Notes: a model not told the origin generated them from the sequence alone. 64,000 nucleotides of DNA from Vogesella fluminis (GCF_014652335.1 NZ_BMYP01000006.1:51016-115015); one strand, 5' to 3'. Counted from the stretch's first letter, positions 8,277-18,994 are shown. Program-made: numbers and translations.

Positions 8277-9851
8277 ATGAGCGAACTGATTGCAGCCAAT
8301 CTGCAACTGATTCTCTACGGCATTGGTACCGCCATCATGATTGCGGTGTACTTCGCCTACCGCCAGCAAATCGACTTCTGGTGGATGAATTTCTGGTACG
8401 GCATACCCATTATTGGCAAGGCCCACCGCCTGAGCAAAGACCACTCACAAGCCTCGCAATCTGGCTGGTTCAATGCCGAACGTACCCTATGCAAGGACTA
8501 CAAAAGGTTCATCCACTTTAAATCGCGTGAAGAGTTCGAGAAATACCAGATATATCTGCGCAAGGCCGAAGACAACGGCCGCACGCCGACCCCGTTGATC
8601 ATCATGCTGATCATGGTGGTACTGGTCGCGGCAGAGGGCCTAGGGTTCTCCTACATGCTCGCCAAGATACTGAATAGTGAAGGTAGTGCCAATACGCATA
8701 ACCTGCTGATGTGGGCCATCGTATTCGTGCTGGCCACCATTCTTGCCTTCATCACCCATGCCGCAGGCCATCAGCTCTACCGCACCAGTCTGGTCAAGCG
8801 CAGCCTGATCGGCTGGGCGCAGGCCAACCCTAAGCCTGACCTGTCGCGTATCGGCCTCGGTCTGCAGGACGACCAGTACAAGGACGACGAGCTACCGGAC
8901 TACGTACAGGTTCTGGCCAGAGTCGGCCGCAATTACAGCTATGCAATGGTCATTATTGCTGTGATAGCTATTACCGGTATTGCCGTTCTTTCCACTGGGC
9001 AGCGCTACTTTGATTTCGTAGAGCATCAAACCGAGCAAACCATGGGTGTAAGCGAACAGGGTGCCGCTAATGGCAATCCGTTTGCCACAGGTGCTGCCGG
9101 CAGTGAAGGGCTGGTGATTCCGAACGAAGTTGCCGACTCGCAGAAAGCAGCGCAACAACAAGGTATTGCCGATAGCCAGGATGCAATGAAGAGCGGAAGC
9201 ATAGCTGGCTTCCTCACCCTTGCCATCATCTTTGTCGTGACCCAGATCGTCGGTATGTTTGCCGGTTACAAGTGGGGCTTTGCTGGCAAGGAAAGCAAGA
9301 GTGCTTTCGAAGCCACTCGCGGCTTTGCCACCTATGAAGAGTTCATTGCTTACTACGACCCGCGCATCGACGCCGCCCAGGCCATGCTGCAAAGCATGCA
9401 GCAGAAGATGGCGGCCAACGCCATCAACGGCGATCGCAAAACCGAAAAGACCTTCCGCGATTACCTGCTGGAAGATCGCCAGAGCAAGGCTGAATTCCAC
9501 CAGCCTGTGCCGAAAGCTGATGCCAGCCCGGCCACTGCTGCGGCACTGCAAGTCACCAGCATAGCCGTTGCACCCACTGCCGCTGCACCAGCTACAGCAG
9601 CCCCTGTGGCCACACCGGCAGTTGCACCGGTAAGCTCGGCCACGGCGCAAGCAGACAGTCAGACTGTCTGCGCTGATGAAGCCTTGCAAATACTGGACAG
9701 CATCAGCGACAAACAAGCGAAAAAAGCATGGCTAGACAGCCTGCCGGGAGGGGTCACCGATGAAGTTATCGCCCGCATCAAGCAGCGTAAGGCCGCTGAA
9801 GCCGCCGAAAAGGCAAAACGCGACGCCGAACTGGACTCCCTGCTGGACTAG
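8277..9851 (+). CDS. Multi-pass inner-membrane protein of the envelope module, function unknown
   Basis: This 524-residue protein shows five clear hydrophobic segments: near residues 8-25, 105-130, 140-165, 218-240 and 303-325. The stretch between the fourth and fifth is polar, about 60 residues long, probably periplasmic, and rich in Gly/Ala/Asn. After the last segment comes a cytoplasmic region, then an Ala/Pro/Thr-rich linker (about 415-460) and a charged C-terminal tail rich in Lys, Glu and Ala. I recognise no enzymatic motif and no MotA/ExbB signature. A ribosome site (AGGGAG) precedes the ATG. The next gene starts 2 bases after its stop, so the two are coupled. Confidence 0.7.
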   Translation: MSELIAANLQLILYGIGTAIMIAVYFAYRQQIDFWWMNFWYGIPIIGKAHRLSKDHSQASQSGWFNAERTLCKDYKRFIHFKSREEFEKYQIYLRKAEDNGRTPTPLIIMLIMVVLVAAEGLGFSYMLAKILNSEGSANTHNLLMWAIVFVLATILAFITHAAGHQLYRTSLVKRSLIGWAQANPKPDLSRIGLGLQDDQYKDDELPDYVQVLARVGRNYSYAMVIIAVIAITGIAVLSTGQRYFDFVEHQTEQTMGVSEQGAANGNPFATGAAGSEGLVIPNEVADSQKAAQQQGIADSQDAMKSGSIAGFLTLAIIFVVTQIVGMFAGYKWGFAGKESKSAFEATRGFATYEEFIAYYDPRIDAAQAMLQSMQQKMAANAINGDRKTEKTFRDYLLEDRQSKAEFHQPVPKADASPATAAALQVTSIAVAPTAAAPATAAPVATPAVAPVSSATAQADSQTVCADEALQILDSISDKQAKKAWLDSLPGGVTDEVIARIKQRKAAEAAEKAKRDAELDSLLD

Positions 9852-9853
9852 CC

Positions 9854-10696
9854 ATGAAACTAACACACAAGCCCCTGCTCATTGCTGCGATGGGTGTCGC
9901 TCTGAATGCCAGTGCCGGAGTCATCAACGACATTCCGAGCTGCTACCAGGCCAACAATCTGGCTAATCCGTCGCCAGCTCCCGCGTTGGAACTGTTTGTC
10001 GCCATTGACCAGACGACACCACTGGATGACAACCTCAAACGGCAAGTGATTGAGATCATTGGCGCACAGATGAAGCCCGGCAGCGCCTATAGCCTGTTTA
10101 CCTTTTCGGCCTACAGTCAGGGTAACTACCTGAACATGCTCAGTCGCGGTGAACTGGAGAAGAACTTGCCTGCTACAGTTCGCGATGACACTGGCAATAA
10201 GACACTCAGCCAGTTCGACGCCTGCATGGCCGGTCAGCAACGTTATGCTGGTCAGCTGCTGGGTAAGCATCTGCAGCGGGCGCTGGGCAACAGCTCGGAC
10301 AGTTTTGTCAAATCTGACGTGCTGGCCAGCCTGAAGGAAATTTCTGGTCGTATCGCCCAGTCCGGTGCGAAAAATCGTGTACTACTGCTGGTTTCAGATA
10401 TGTTGGAGAATTCCAGTGTGTCGAGTTTTTATGCCAAACGCACTGTGCGCAAACTTGACCCGACCGCAGAGCTGGCCAAGGCCGAGCGTGAAAAACTGCT
10501 CGGCAATTTTGCCGGTACGCGGGTCTACGTTATTGGTGCCGGCATGATTATCGAAGACAAGAAACAGATAAAAGGAGTCTATCGCGACCCCATCACCATG
10601 CAATCACTAGAAACTTTTTGGCGTAGCTACTTCGAGAAGTCGGGGGGCAAACTGGCAGAATTCGGTAAGCCGGCACTGCTTAACCCTATCCGCTAA
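9854..10696 (+). CDS. Exported VWA-like protein of the envelope module, function unknown
   Basis: This 280-residue protein has a signal peptide (cleavage after NASA). The body resembles a von Willebrand A fold: LELFVAIDQTTP as the first strand and metal-site loop, a long helical middle, and NRVLLLVSDMLEN as the central strand. The metal-site loop reads DQTTP instead of DxSxS, so metal binding may be altered. The fold is inferred from pattern, not a strong match. Two cysteines (SCYQ near the N-terminus, and DACMAG) could form a disulphide. It is translationally linked to the membrane protein before it and likely works with it and the OmpA-type lipoprotein. Confidence 0.6.
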   Translation: MKLTHKPLLIAAMGVALNASAGVINDIPSCYQANNLANPSPAPALELFVAIDQTTPLDDNLKRQVIEIIGAQMKPGSAYSLFTFSAYSQGNYLNMLSRGELEKNLPATVRDDTGNKTLSQFDACMAGQQRYAGQLLGKHLQRALGNSSDSFVKSDVLASLKEISGRIAQSGAKNRVLLLVSDMLENSSVSSFYAKRTVRKLDPTAELAKAEREKLLGNFAGTRVYVIGAGMIIEDKKQIKGVYRDPITMQSLETFWRSYFEKSGGKLAEFGKPALLNPIR

Positions 10697-10727
10697 AGTA
10701 GCACCTCTTGTGGATGTGGAAAATGAA

Positions 10728-10750
10728 AAAAGGGAGCCCTGCTCCCTTTT
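10728..10750. terminator. Bidirectional terminator
   Basis: Arms AAAAGGGAGC and GCTCCCTTTT pair perfectly around a 3-base loop. The hairpin ends the envelope module on the plus strand and the ammonium transporter gene on the minus strand. Confidence 0.85.
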
Positions 10751-10795
10751 ATGTATTCAAGCCCGACAGATTTAATTGTTTCCTATCACTATCAC

Positions 10796-11995
10796 CTACC
10801 AGTTGCTCTCCCGCTCCGGGGTGGCGGTGATGTTGTGGATGGACAGGTCGGCGCCGTTGAATTCCTCCTCGTCGCTGAGGCGGATGCCGACCACTTTTTT
10901 CAGCACGCCGTACACCAGATAGCCGCCGCCAAAACCGATGCCGACGCCGGCCGCGGTGCCGATCAGTTGCGAGGTCAGGCTGACGCCGCCGGCGCCGCCC
11001 AGCCAGTGCTGGCCGAACAGGCCGGCGGCGATGCCGCCCCAGGCGCCGCACAGGCCGTGCAGCGGCCACACGCCGAGCACGTCGTCGATCTTCCAGCGGT
11101 TTTGCGTGAGGGTGAACAGGTACACGAACATGGCGCCGGCGACGCCGCCGGTGACCAGCGCGCCCAGCGGATGCATCACGTCGGAGCCGGCGCACACCGC
11201 CACCAGTCCGGCCAGCGGGCCGTTGTGGATGAAGCCGGGGTCGTCGCGGCCGGCCCACATCGCGGTCAGCGTGCCGCCGACCATCGCCATCAGCGAGTTG
11301 ACCGCCACCAGGCCGGAGATGCCGCCGACCTTCTGCGCGCTCATCACGTTGAAGCCGAACCAGCCGACGATCAGGATCCAGGCGCCCAGCGCCAGGAACG
11401 GGATGGACGACGGCGGGTGGGCGCTGACGCGGCCTTCCTTGGTGTAGCGGCCGCGGCGGGCGCCGAGCAGCAGCACTGCCGCCAGCGCGATCCAGCCGCC
11501 GACGGCGTGCACCACCACCGAGCCGGCAAAGTCGTGGAAGGGCGCGCCGAAGTTGGCCGCCAGCCAGTCCTGGATGCCGAAGTGGCCGTTCCACACGATG
11601 CCCTCGAAAAACGGGTACACCAGGCCGACCAGCAGGAAGGTGGCCGCCGATTGCGGGTGCAGGCGCGCGCGCTCGGCGATGCCGCCGGAGACGATGGCGG
11701 GGATGGCGGCGGCAAAGGTCAGCAGGAAGAAGAACTTCACCAGCTCATAGCCGTTGGCCTGGCTGATGTGGCTGACATCGCTGAAGAAGTGCACGCCGTA
11801 GGCGACACCGTAGCCGACAAAGAAGTAGGCCAGCGCCGAGATGGCGAAGTCGGTCAGGATCTTGACCAGGGCGTTGACCTGGTTTTTCTTGCGCACGGTG
11901 CCCAGCTCCAGAAAGGCGAAGCCGGCGTGCATCGCCAGCACCAGAATGGCCCCGATCAGTAAGAACAGTACGTCGTTTGCACTTGTTTGCGTCAT
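10796..11995 (-). CDS. amt: Ammonium transporter (Amt family)
   Basis: This 399-residue membrane protein has eleven predicted segments. Family marks include GTVRKKN after the first segment, AGSVVVHAVGGWIAL (the conserved pore region), and a C-terminal half with DDVLGVWPLHGLCGAWGGIAAG, which carries the second pore histidine. Amt proteins conduct ammonium or ammonia across the inner membrane. The ATG at 11995 was chosen because GGAG lies 8 bases upstream and the protein then begins at the usual place; a frame 28 codons longer lacks this. No glnK is next to it, which is unusual for amtB in proteobacteria. The upstream gap carries a perfect palindrome at 12212-12231. Confidence 0.9.
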   Translation of the reverse strand: MTQTSANDVLFLLIGAILVLAMHAGFAFLELGTVRKKNQVNALVKILTDFAISALAYFFVGYGVAYGVHFFSDVSHISQANGYELVKFFFLLTFAAAIPAIVSGGIAERARLHPQSAATFLLVGLVYPFFEGIVWNGHFGIQDWLAANFGAPFHDFAGSVVVHAVGGWIALAAVLLLGARRGRYTKEGRVSAHPPSSIPFLALGAWILIVGWFGFNVMSAQKVGGISGLVAVNSLMAMVGGTLTAMWAGRDDPGFIHNGPLAGLVAVCAGSDVMHPLGALVTGGVAGAMFVYLFTLTQNRWKIDDVLGVWPLHGLCGAWGGIAAGLFGQHWLGGAGGVSLTSQLIGTAAGVGIGFGGGYLVYGVLKKVVGIRLSDEEEFNGADLSIHNITATPERESNW

Positions 11996-12211
11996 GCCTG
12001 CGCTCCAATGGTGCGTATCCGTGGTGCAGCACGGCGCGCTGCGGATACGAATGCCTGTGATTGGGGCGCTTTCTTGCAAAAAGGGTGCCAGCGGGCGCCA
12101 GCCTTGTGCATCAAGGCGTCATGACGATGCCTTGCGCCGGCTGCTGGTGTGGAGGGCGGCGTTTGCCTTGATTTGGTGCGGACTGATGTGCGCTATTGGT
12201 GCGTGCTGCGC

Positions 12212-12231
12212 TGCGGCCAACGTTGGCCGCA
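12212..12231. repeat. Perfect palindrome of the TTGGCCGCA word (terminator-like)
   Basis: TGCGGCCAACGTTGGCCGCA is a 20-base perfect palindrome made of two inverted copies of the recurring word. It lies 16 bases beyond the murI stop codon on the minus strand, so it probably terminates the apbC-murI transcript. Confidence 0.8.
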
Positions 12232-12246
12232 ATGTCCGCCGCAATA

Positions 12247-13032
12247 TCAGGCCGGCAGTAGGGTCTCGACGCGGTCGTCGCGCTGCAGGATCTGCCGCAG
12301 GAATTGCTGCATGCTGTGATCGTCGCCGGTGGTAACGAAGCGGTACTGCGGCGGAGTCTGCGGGCCGCTGCGGCACTGGTGGTGCTGCAGCAGGCGCAGC
12401 GTCTGGCGCACCACGGCGTCGGTGGGGTCGATGATGTCGATGTGCGGCGGCAGCTGCTCACGGATCAGCGGCGCCAGGAACGGATAGTGGGTGCAGCCGA
12501 GCACCACGTGGTCGACGTTGTGCGCCAGCAGCGGCGCCAGCGCCGCGCCGACGGTGCGCCGGGCGTTGTCGCTGTCCAGCTCGCCGCTTTCCACCAGCTC
12601 GACAAAGCCGGTGCCGGCCTGGCTGTAGATCTCGGCGTGGTCGTGCAGCTGCGCCGCCAGCTGGCGGAATTTCTCGCCGCGCAGCGTGGCCTGCGTCGCC
12701 AGCACGCCGATCTTGCCGCTCTGCGTCGATAGCGCCGCCGGCTTGATCGCCGGCTCCATGCCGACGATGGGCAGCGTCGGATACTTCAGCCGCAGGTGCC
12801 GCGCCGCGGCGCTGGTGGCGGTGTTGCAGGCGATCAGCAGCAGGGTGGCGCTCTGTGCCAGCAGGTAGTCGGCGATCAGCTCGGCGCGGGCGATCAGCTC
12901 GTCGTCGCTGCGCCCGCCGTAGGGACAGTAGCCCTGATCGGCCAGGTAGATCACCGGTTCGTCGGGAAGCTGGGCGGTGAGCTCGCGCCACACCGAAAGG
13001 CCGCCTAGGCCGGAATCAAACATGCCGATCAT
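12247..13032 (-). CDS. murI: Glutamate racemase
   Basis: This 261-residue cytoplasmic enzyme interconverts L- and D-glutamate for peptidoglycan. It shows the N-terminal GMFDSGLGGLSV motif, the first catalytic cysteine in ACNTAT (about residue 70) and the second in LGCTHYP (about residue 180). Length is normal. It begins 6 bases after the apbC stop, so the two genes are cotranscribed. Confidence 0.95.
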   Translation of the reverse strand: MIGMFDSGLGGLSVWRELTAQLPDEPVIYLADQGYCPYGGRSDDELIARAELIADYLLAQSATLLLIACNTATSAAARHLRLKYPTLPIVGMEPAIKPAALSTQSGKIGVLATQATLRGEKFRQLAAQLHDHAEIYSQAGTGFVELVESGELDSDNARRTVGAALAPLLAHNVDHVVLGCTHYPFLAPLIREQLPPHIDIIDPTDAVVRQTLRLLQHHQCRSGPQTPPQYRFVTTGDDHSMQQFLRQILQRDDRVETLLPA

Positions 13033-13038
13033 GAGGGA

Positions 13039-14121
13039 TTAACTGTTCTGGATGACGATTTTCGGGAATTTACCAGAGAAGTCGCGTGCCTTGTCGCCGA
13101 CCTTGACCGCCACCTTGCGCGCGATCTGCTGGTAGCGTGCCGCCAGCGCGCTGTCCGGCGCTGCCGCCACCGTCGGGCAGCCGTCGTCGGTGGCCAGGCG
13201 GATGGAGAGATCCAGCGGCAGCGAGCCGAGCACGTCGACGCCGTACTGCGCGCTCATCCGCTCGGCGCCGCCGTGGCCGAAGATGTGCTCTTCGTGGCCG
13301 CAGTTGCTGCACACGTGCATGGCCATGTTCTCGACGATGCCGAGGATGGGCACGCCGACCTTCTCGAACATCTTCAGCCCCTTCTTGGCATCCAGCAGCG
13401 CGATGTCCTGCGGCGTGGTGACGATGATGGCGCCGGTGACCGGCACCTTCTGCGACAGCGTCAGCTGGATGTCGCCGGTGCCCGGCGGCATGTCGATCAC
13501 CAGATAGTCCAGCTCGTTCCACAGCGTGTCGTTGAGCAGCTGCTGCAGCGCCTGGCTCACCATCGGGCCGCGCCATACCATCGCCTGGTCCTCGTCGACC
13601 AGGTAGCCGATCGACATCGTCTGCACGCCGTGCGCCGGCAGCGGTACCAGCTTGCCGTCGATCACCTCCGGCTTCTGGCCCTGCAGGCCCATCATCAAGG
13701 GCTGCGACGGGCCGTAGATGTCGGCGTCCAGAATGCCGACCGAGGCGCCTTCCGCCGCCAGCGCCAGTGCCAGGTTGGCCGCAGTGGTGGATTTGCCGAC
13801 GCCGCCCTTGCCGGACGACACCGCGATGATGTTCTTCACCCCCGGCAGCAGCGGCACGCCGCGCTGTACCGAGTGGCTGGTGATCTCGCTGACCACGTCG
13901 ATGCTCAGCTTGCGCTCGCCGGCCAGCGGCGCCAGCCGCTCGCGGAACAGCTCGGCGATGGCGGCGAAGCGGCTTTTGGCCGGGTAGGGCAGGGCCACAC
14001 GCACATTGAGGTGGGCGGCATCGTTTTGCTGCACGCTGACGCCTTTGCGGTAGGGCTTGTGGGTGTCCTCGTCGATCAGGTCGGCGATGGCATCGAGAAT
14101 GTCGGTGTCGGTCAGGGCCAT
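13039..14121 (-). CDS. apbC: Iron-sulfur cluster carrier ATPase (Mrp/ApbC family)
   Basis: This P-loop NTPase of about 360 residues loads Fe-S clusters onto apo-proteins. An N-terminal MIP18/DUF59-type domain (about 1-90) is followed by the deviant Walker A SSGKGGVGKST and the Mrp signature with DADIYGPSQP. The cluster-binding CSNCG motif is near residue 265. I chose the ATG at 14121 (MALTDTDIL) because it matches the usual start of the family. An in-frame ATG at 14184 would add 21 residues, but it has no visible ribosome site and atypical codons. It is the first gene of a two-gene unit with murI. Confidence 0.92.
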   Translation of the reverse strand: MALTDTDILDAIADLIDEDTHKPYRKGVSVQQNDAAHLNVRVALPYPAKSRFAAIAELFRERLAPLAGERKLSIDVVSEITSHSVQRGVPLLPGVKNIIAVSSGKGGVGKSTTAANLALALAAEGASVGILDADIYGPSQPLMMGLQGQKPEVIDGKLVPLPAHGVQTMSIGYLVDEDQAMVWRGPMVSQALQQLLNDTLWNELDYLVIDMPPGTGDIQLTLSQKVPVTGAIIVTTPQDIALLDAKKGLKMFEKVGVPILGIVENMAMHVCSNCGHEEHIFGHGGAERMSAQYGVDVLGSLPLDLSIRLATDDGCPTVAAAPDSALAARYQQIARKVAVKVGDKARDFSGKFPKIVIQNS

Positions 14122-14324
14122 GTCAGTAGTCCAGGAAGCGGCGTCGCCTTGGACGCCAAACAGTTTGCCGAGTCGGGAAAGCATGATGGTGATCTTGAGC
14201 GGGATGAATAGCCGACTATTTTAATCGGGTTTGCCGCGGGCGAACAGGCTTGCCCGCCGTTTTGGCCGCAGCCGCCATGATAAGCGCTGCGCCGGCGTCG
14301 TGCATGCCGCCGTCGGCCGTGCTT

Positions 14325-14337
14325 GCGGCCAACCTTG
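14325..14337 (-). repeat. Single copy of the TTGGCCGCA word in an intergenic gap
   Basis: GCGGCCAACCTTG occurs once, unpaired, in the 14122-14487 gap between apbC and mdtM. The rest of the gap should hold the divergent promoters; TAGAAT at 14414-14419 is a plausible -10 for mdtM. No other gene is visible there. Confidence 0.6.
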
Positions 14338-14487
14338 GACGCAGCGTGGCGCCTACTTTTTTGTCATGGCGGCGGTGTGGGCAGATTGGCTGGTGCAAGT
14401 GACTGATTCGGCGTAGAATCGACGCCTTTTTTCTGAACCGGCGCAGGGTGGCAGACTGCGCCGCTGTGGTTTTTCCGAGGTTACGTT

Positions 14488-15729
14488 TTGTCTGAATTCA
14501 CCAAGATTTCCCGTTTGACCCCGGCGCGGATGTTGTTCCCGCTGGCGCTGGTGCTGTTTGAATTTGCGGTCTACATCGCCAACGACATGGCGCAGCCGGC
14601 GATGCTGCGCGTGGTGCAGGAGTTCGGCGTCGGCATCGAGTGGGTGCCGATGGCGATGACCGCCTTCCTGCTCGGCGGCGCGCTGATGCCGTGGCTGACC
14701 GGGCCGCTGTCCGACCGCATCGGCCGCCGCCCGGTGCTGCTGGGCGGGGTGGTGTATTTCATCATCGCCTGCCTCGCCACCTATCTGGTGAGCTCGATCG
14801 AGGCCTTCATGGCGCTGCGCGTGCTGCAGGGCGTCGGGCTGTGCTTCATCAATGCCGTCGGCTACGCCGCGGTGCAGGAGGCGTTCGAGGAAAAGACCGC
14901 GGTCAAGGTCACCGCGCTGATGGCCAACGTGGCGCTGATCGCGCCGATGGTCGGCCCGCTGGCCGGCGCCGCGCTGATCGAGTTCGCGCCGTGGCGCAGC
15001 TGCTTCCTGTTCATCGCCGGCGTGTCGCTGCTGGCGCTGCTCGGGCTGTGGTGGAAGATGCCGGAAACGGTCAACGTTGGCCGCACGCGCGCACCGTTGC
15101 GCCGCATGGGCGGCGATTACCTGGCGCTGCTGGCCGACCGCCGCTTCGTGCTGTCGCTGCTGTGCATCCCGCTGCTGGCGATGCCGCTGATGGGCTGGAT
15201 CGCGCTGTCGCCGGTGCTGCTGGTGGAAGACCTGGGCATGAGCACCGTCGAGTACGGCCTGTGGCAGCTGCCGGTGTTCGGCGGCCTGATCGCCGGCAAT
15301 TTCGCGCTGGTGCTGCTCACCGAGCGCCTGGCGCTGGGGCGCTCGGTGCTGCTGGGCATGTGGCCCATCGTCGGCGGCCTGGTGCTGATGCTGTGCGGCA
15401 TCCAGTTCAGCTCTGTGCCGCACATCTATATGGTGGCCGGCATGAGCCTGATGGCGTTCGGCGAGGGGCTGTCGTTTGCGGTGCTGTACCGCTTCGCGCT
15501 GATGGCCAGCACGGTGAGCAAGGGCACGGTGTCGGCGGCGATGAGCATGCTGTCGATGGCCGGCTACGCGCTCGGCATCGAGCTGTTCCGCCACGCCTAT
15601 ATCGCCGGCGGCATGATCGGCTTCGCGCTGATGTCGCTCTTGACCTCGCTGCTGTTCGTGCTGGTGGCGCGGCCGCGGGTGCGCCACGCGATGAAGCTGC
15701 GCGCGGCGCCGGTGGTGCAGGCAGCCTGA
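14488..15729 (+). CDS. mdtM: Multidrug efflux MFS transporter, MdtM-like
   Basis: This 413-residue, twelve-segment proton antiporter resembles E. coli MdtM along its length: LFPLALVLFEFAVY at the start, LSDRIGRRPVLLGG after segment 2, GYAAVQEAFEE in segment 4-5, and KGTVSAAMSML near the end. MdtM exports lipophilic cations and helps alkaline tolerance. Translation starts at TTG with CGAGG 7 bases upstream. It stands alone and is followed by a strong inverted-repeat terminator at 15751-15785. Confidence 0.85.
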   Translation: MSEFTKISRLTPARMLFPLALVLFEFAVYIANDMAQPAMLRVVQEFGVGIEWVPMAMTAFLLGGALMPWLTGPLSDRIGRRPVLLGGVVYFIIACLATYLVSSIEAFMALRVLQGVGLCFINAVGYAAVQEAFEEKTAVKVTALMANVALIAPMVGPLAGAALIEFAPWRSCFLFIAGVSLLALLGLWWKMPETVNVGRTRAPLRRMGGDYLALLADRRFVLSLLCIPLLAMPLMGWIALSPVLLVEDLGMSTVEYGLWQLPVFGGLIAGNFALVLLTERLALGRSVLLGMWPIVGGLVLMLCGIQFSSVPHIYMVAGMSLMAFGEGLSFAVLYRFALMASTVSKGTVSAAMSMLSMAGYALGIELFRHAYIAGGMIGFALMSLLTSLLFVLVARPRVRHAMKLRAAPVVQAA

Positions 15730-15750
15730 TGTTTCGCGCACACGGCTTAT

Positions 15751-15785
15751 AAAGGTTGGCCGCAACGCTGTTGCGGCCAACCTTT
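15751..15785. repeat. Inverted pair of the TTGGCCGCA word (terminator-like)
   Basis: Two 16-base arms starting AAAGGTTGGCCGCAAC pair perfectly around a 3-base loop. The stem lies 22 bases after the mdtM stop. A TATAAT at 15791-15796, probably the metG -10, begins six bases after it, so the stem may also overlap the -35 region of metG. Confidence 0.85.
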
Positions 15786-15830
15786 GTCGTTATAATCGAC
15801 GGTTTCGTATTGCTTATCGGGATGCATTTC

Positions 15831-17891
15831 ATGACTAAACGCCAGATTCTGGTTACCAGCGCACTGCCGTACGCCAACGGCGCCATCCACTTGGGGCACA
15901 TGGTTGAACACATCCAGACCGATGTCTGGGTGCGCTTCCAGAAGATGCGTGGCCACGAGTGCTACTACGTCTGTGCCGACGATACCCACGGCACCCCGAT
16001 CATGCTGGCCGCGGAAAAGCAGGGCATCACCCCGGAGCAGCTGATCGAGCGCGTGAATACCGAGCATCTGGCCGATTTCAGCGGCTTCCACATCGGCTAC
16101 GACAACTACTACAGCACCAACAGCCCGGAAAACAAGGCGTTCTCCGAGCAGGTCTACCTGGCGCTGAAGGCCAACGACAAGATCGCCAGCCGCACCATCG
16201 AGCAACTGTACGACCCGGAAAAGAACATGTTCCTGCCGGACCGCTTCGTGAAGGGCGAATGCCCGAAGTGCGGCGCGGCCGACCAGTACGGCGACAACTG
16301 CGAGAAGTGCGGCGCCACCTACAGCCCGACCGAACTGAAAAACCCGTACTCGGCGGTGTCCGGCGCCAAGCCGGTATTGAAGACCTCCGAGCACTACTTC
16401 TTCCGCCTCGGCGAGTGCACCGGCTTCCTCGAAGACTGGACCGGCGGCAGCAGCCTGCGCGGTGACGGCGGCAGCCAGGCCCACCTGCAGGCCGAGTCGC
16501 TGAACAAGATGAACGAGTGGATCGAAGGCGGGCTGCAGGACTGGGACATCAGCCGCGATGCGCCGTACTTCGGTTTCGAGATCCCCGGCGCGCCAGGCAA
16601 GTACTTCTACGTGTGGCTGGACGCGCCGATCGGTTACATGGCCAGCTTCAAGAACCTGTGCGACCGCACCGGCATCGATTTCGACGAGTGGTTCAAGCCG
16701 GACAGCAAGACCGAGATGTACCACTTCATTGGCAAGGACATCCTGTACTTCCATGCGCTGTTCTGGCCGGCGATGCTGCACTTCGCCGGCTACCGCGCGC
16801 CGACCGGCGTGTTCGCGCACGGCTTCCTGACCGTGGACGGCCACAAGATGTCCAAGTCGCGCGGCACCTTCATCACCGCCAAGAGCTACCTCGACTGCGG
16901 CCTCAATCCGGAATGGATGCGCTACTACATCGCCGGCAAGCTCAACGGCCGCATCGAGGACATCGACCTCAACCTGGGTGACTTCGTCGCCCGCGTGAAC
17001 TCGGACGTGGTCGGCAAGTTCGTCAACATCGCCAGCCGCGCCGCCGGCTTCATCAGCAAGCGCTTCGGCGGCCAGCTGACGGCCAAGCTTGAGGACGAAA
17101 CCCGCCTGCTGGGCAATATCGCCCACGAGGCGGAGAACATCGCCGCCGCCTTCGAGGCGCGCGAGTACGCCAAGGCGCTGCGCGAGATCATGGCCATCGC
17201 CGACATCGTCAACGGCTACGTCGATGCCAACAAGCCGTGGGAGCTGGCCAAACAGGAAGGGCAGGACGCGCGCCTGCACGAAGTGTGCAGCGTGCTGATC
17301 AACGCCTTCCGCCTGCTGACCATTTATCTCAAGCCGGTGCTGCCGAAGCTGGCCGAAGGCGTGGAAGCCTTCCTCGACGTGGCGCCGCTGCAGTGGGCGG
17401 ACGCGCAGCAGCTGCTGCTGGGCCACACCATCAAACCGTACCAGCACCTGATGCAGCGCATCGACCCGCTGCTGGTGGAAAAACTCATCGAAGCGAACAA
17501 GCAAAGCATGGAAACCCAAGCCCCGGCCGCTGCGGCCAACTACGAGCCGCTGGCCGACACCATCAAGATCGACGACTTTGCCAGGCTCGACCTGCGCGTC
17601 GGCAAGGTGCTGGCCTGCAACTTTGTCGACGGTTCCGACAAGCTGCTGCAGTTCACCGTCGACCTCGGCTTCGAGACGCGCAACATCTTCTCCGGCATCC
17701 GCGCGGCGTATCAGCAGCCGGAAGCGCTGGTTGGCCGCAAGGTGATCGTGGTCGCCAACCTGGCCGAGCGCAAGATGCGCTTCGGCGTGTCGCAGGGCAT
17801 GATCGTGTGCGCCTCCGGCATGGAGGACAACGGAGGCCTGTTCCTGCTGGATGCCGACGACGGCGCCCAGCCGGGCATGCGCATCGGCTGA
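15831..17891 (+). CDS. metG: Methionyl-tRNA synthetase
   Basis: This 686-residue enzyme charges tRNA-Met. It has the class I signature [13 protein letters not shown] near the N-terminus, a zinc knuckle (CPKC...CEKC at about residues 143-160), the KMSKS loop in [10 protein letters not shown], an anticodon-binding helical domain, and a C-terminal EMAP-II/Trbp111 dimerisation domain ([13 protein letters not shown] onward). The ATG at 15831 places [14 protein letters not shown] at the start, as in other MetG proteins; a longer frame to 15756 would run through the terminator stem. Confidence 0.97.
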   Translation: MTKRQILVTSALPYANGAIHLGHMVEHIQTDVWVRFQKMRGHECYYVCADDTHGTPIMLAAEKQGITPEQLIERVNTEHLADFSGFHIGYDNYYSTNSPENKAFSEQVYLALKANDKIASRTIEQLYDPEKNMFLPDRFVKGECPKCGAADQYGDNCEKCGATYSPTELKNPYSAVSGAKPVLKTSEHYFFRLGECTGFLEDWTGGSSLRGDGGSQAHLQAESLNKMNEWIEGGLQDWDISRDAPYFGFEIPGAPGKYFYVWLDAPIGYMASFKNLCDRTGIDFDEWFKPDSKTEMYHFIGKDILYFHALFWPAMLHFAGYRAPTGVFAHGFLTVDGHKMSKSRGTFITAKSYLDCGLNPEWMRYYIAGKLNGRIEDIDLNLGDFVARVNSDVVGKFVNIASRAAGFISKRFGGQLTAKLEDETRLLGNIAHEAENIAAAFEAREYAKALREIMAIADIVNGYVDANKPWELAKQEGQDARLHEVCSVLINAFRLLTIYLKPVLPKLAEGVEAFLDVAPLQWADAQQLLLGHTIKPYQHLMQRIDPLLVEKLIEANKQSMETQAPAAAANYEPLADTIKIDDFARLDLRVGKVLACNFVDGSDKLLQFTVDLGFETRNIFSGIRAAYQQPEALVGRKVIVVANLAERKMRFGVSQGMIVCASGMEDNGGLFLLDADDGAQPGMRIG

Positions 17892-17919
17892 TCGCCCCGC
17901 CCGTCGCCGGCGCTGCCAA

Positions 17920-17945
17920 TGCCCTGTTCCTTGCAGGGCATTTTT
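17920..17945 (+). terminator. metG terminator
   Basis: TGCCCTG and CAGGGCA pair around a 7-base loop and are followed by TTTTT, a standard rho-independent terminator 28 bases after metG. Confidence 0.85.
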
Positions 17946-18058
17946 CATGGTGCACCCGGGTTGGTGTCGTGGCCAGTCACGGAAAGCTGCTACCATGCCA
18001 GCCAATTTTTCCCACTTATTGACGACCGCCCGCCAGTGCGAGGCGACAGGAGCCGATG

Positions 18059-18994
<936 letters not shown>

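Noticed and set aside
6413..10696. Envelope module as a Zorya-type defence system
   Set aside because: The OmpA protein is a lipoprotein, not a MotB-like membrane protein. The second protein lacks MotA features, and no helicase or nuclease gene is present.
14122..14184. Longer apbC start at 14184
   Set aside because: No ribosome site and atypical codons; the ATG at 14121 gives the family's usual start.
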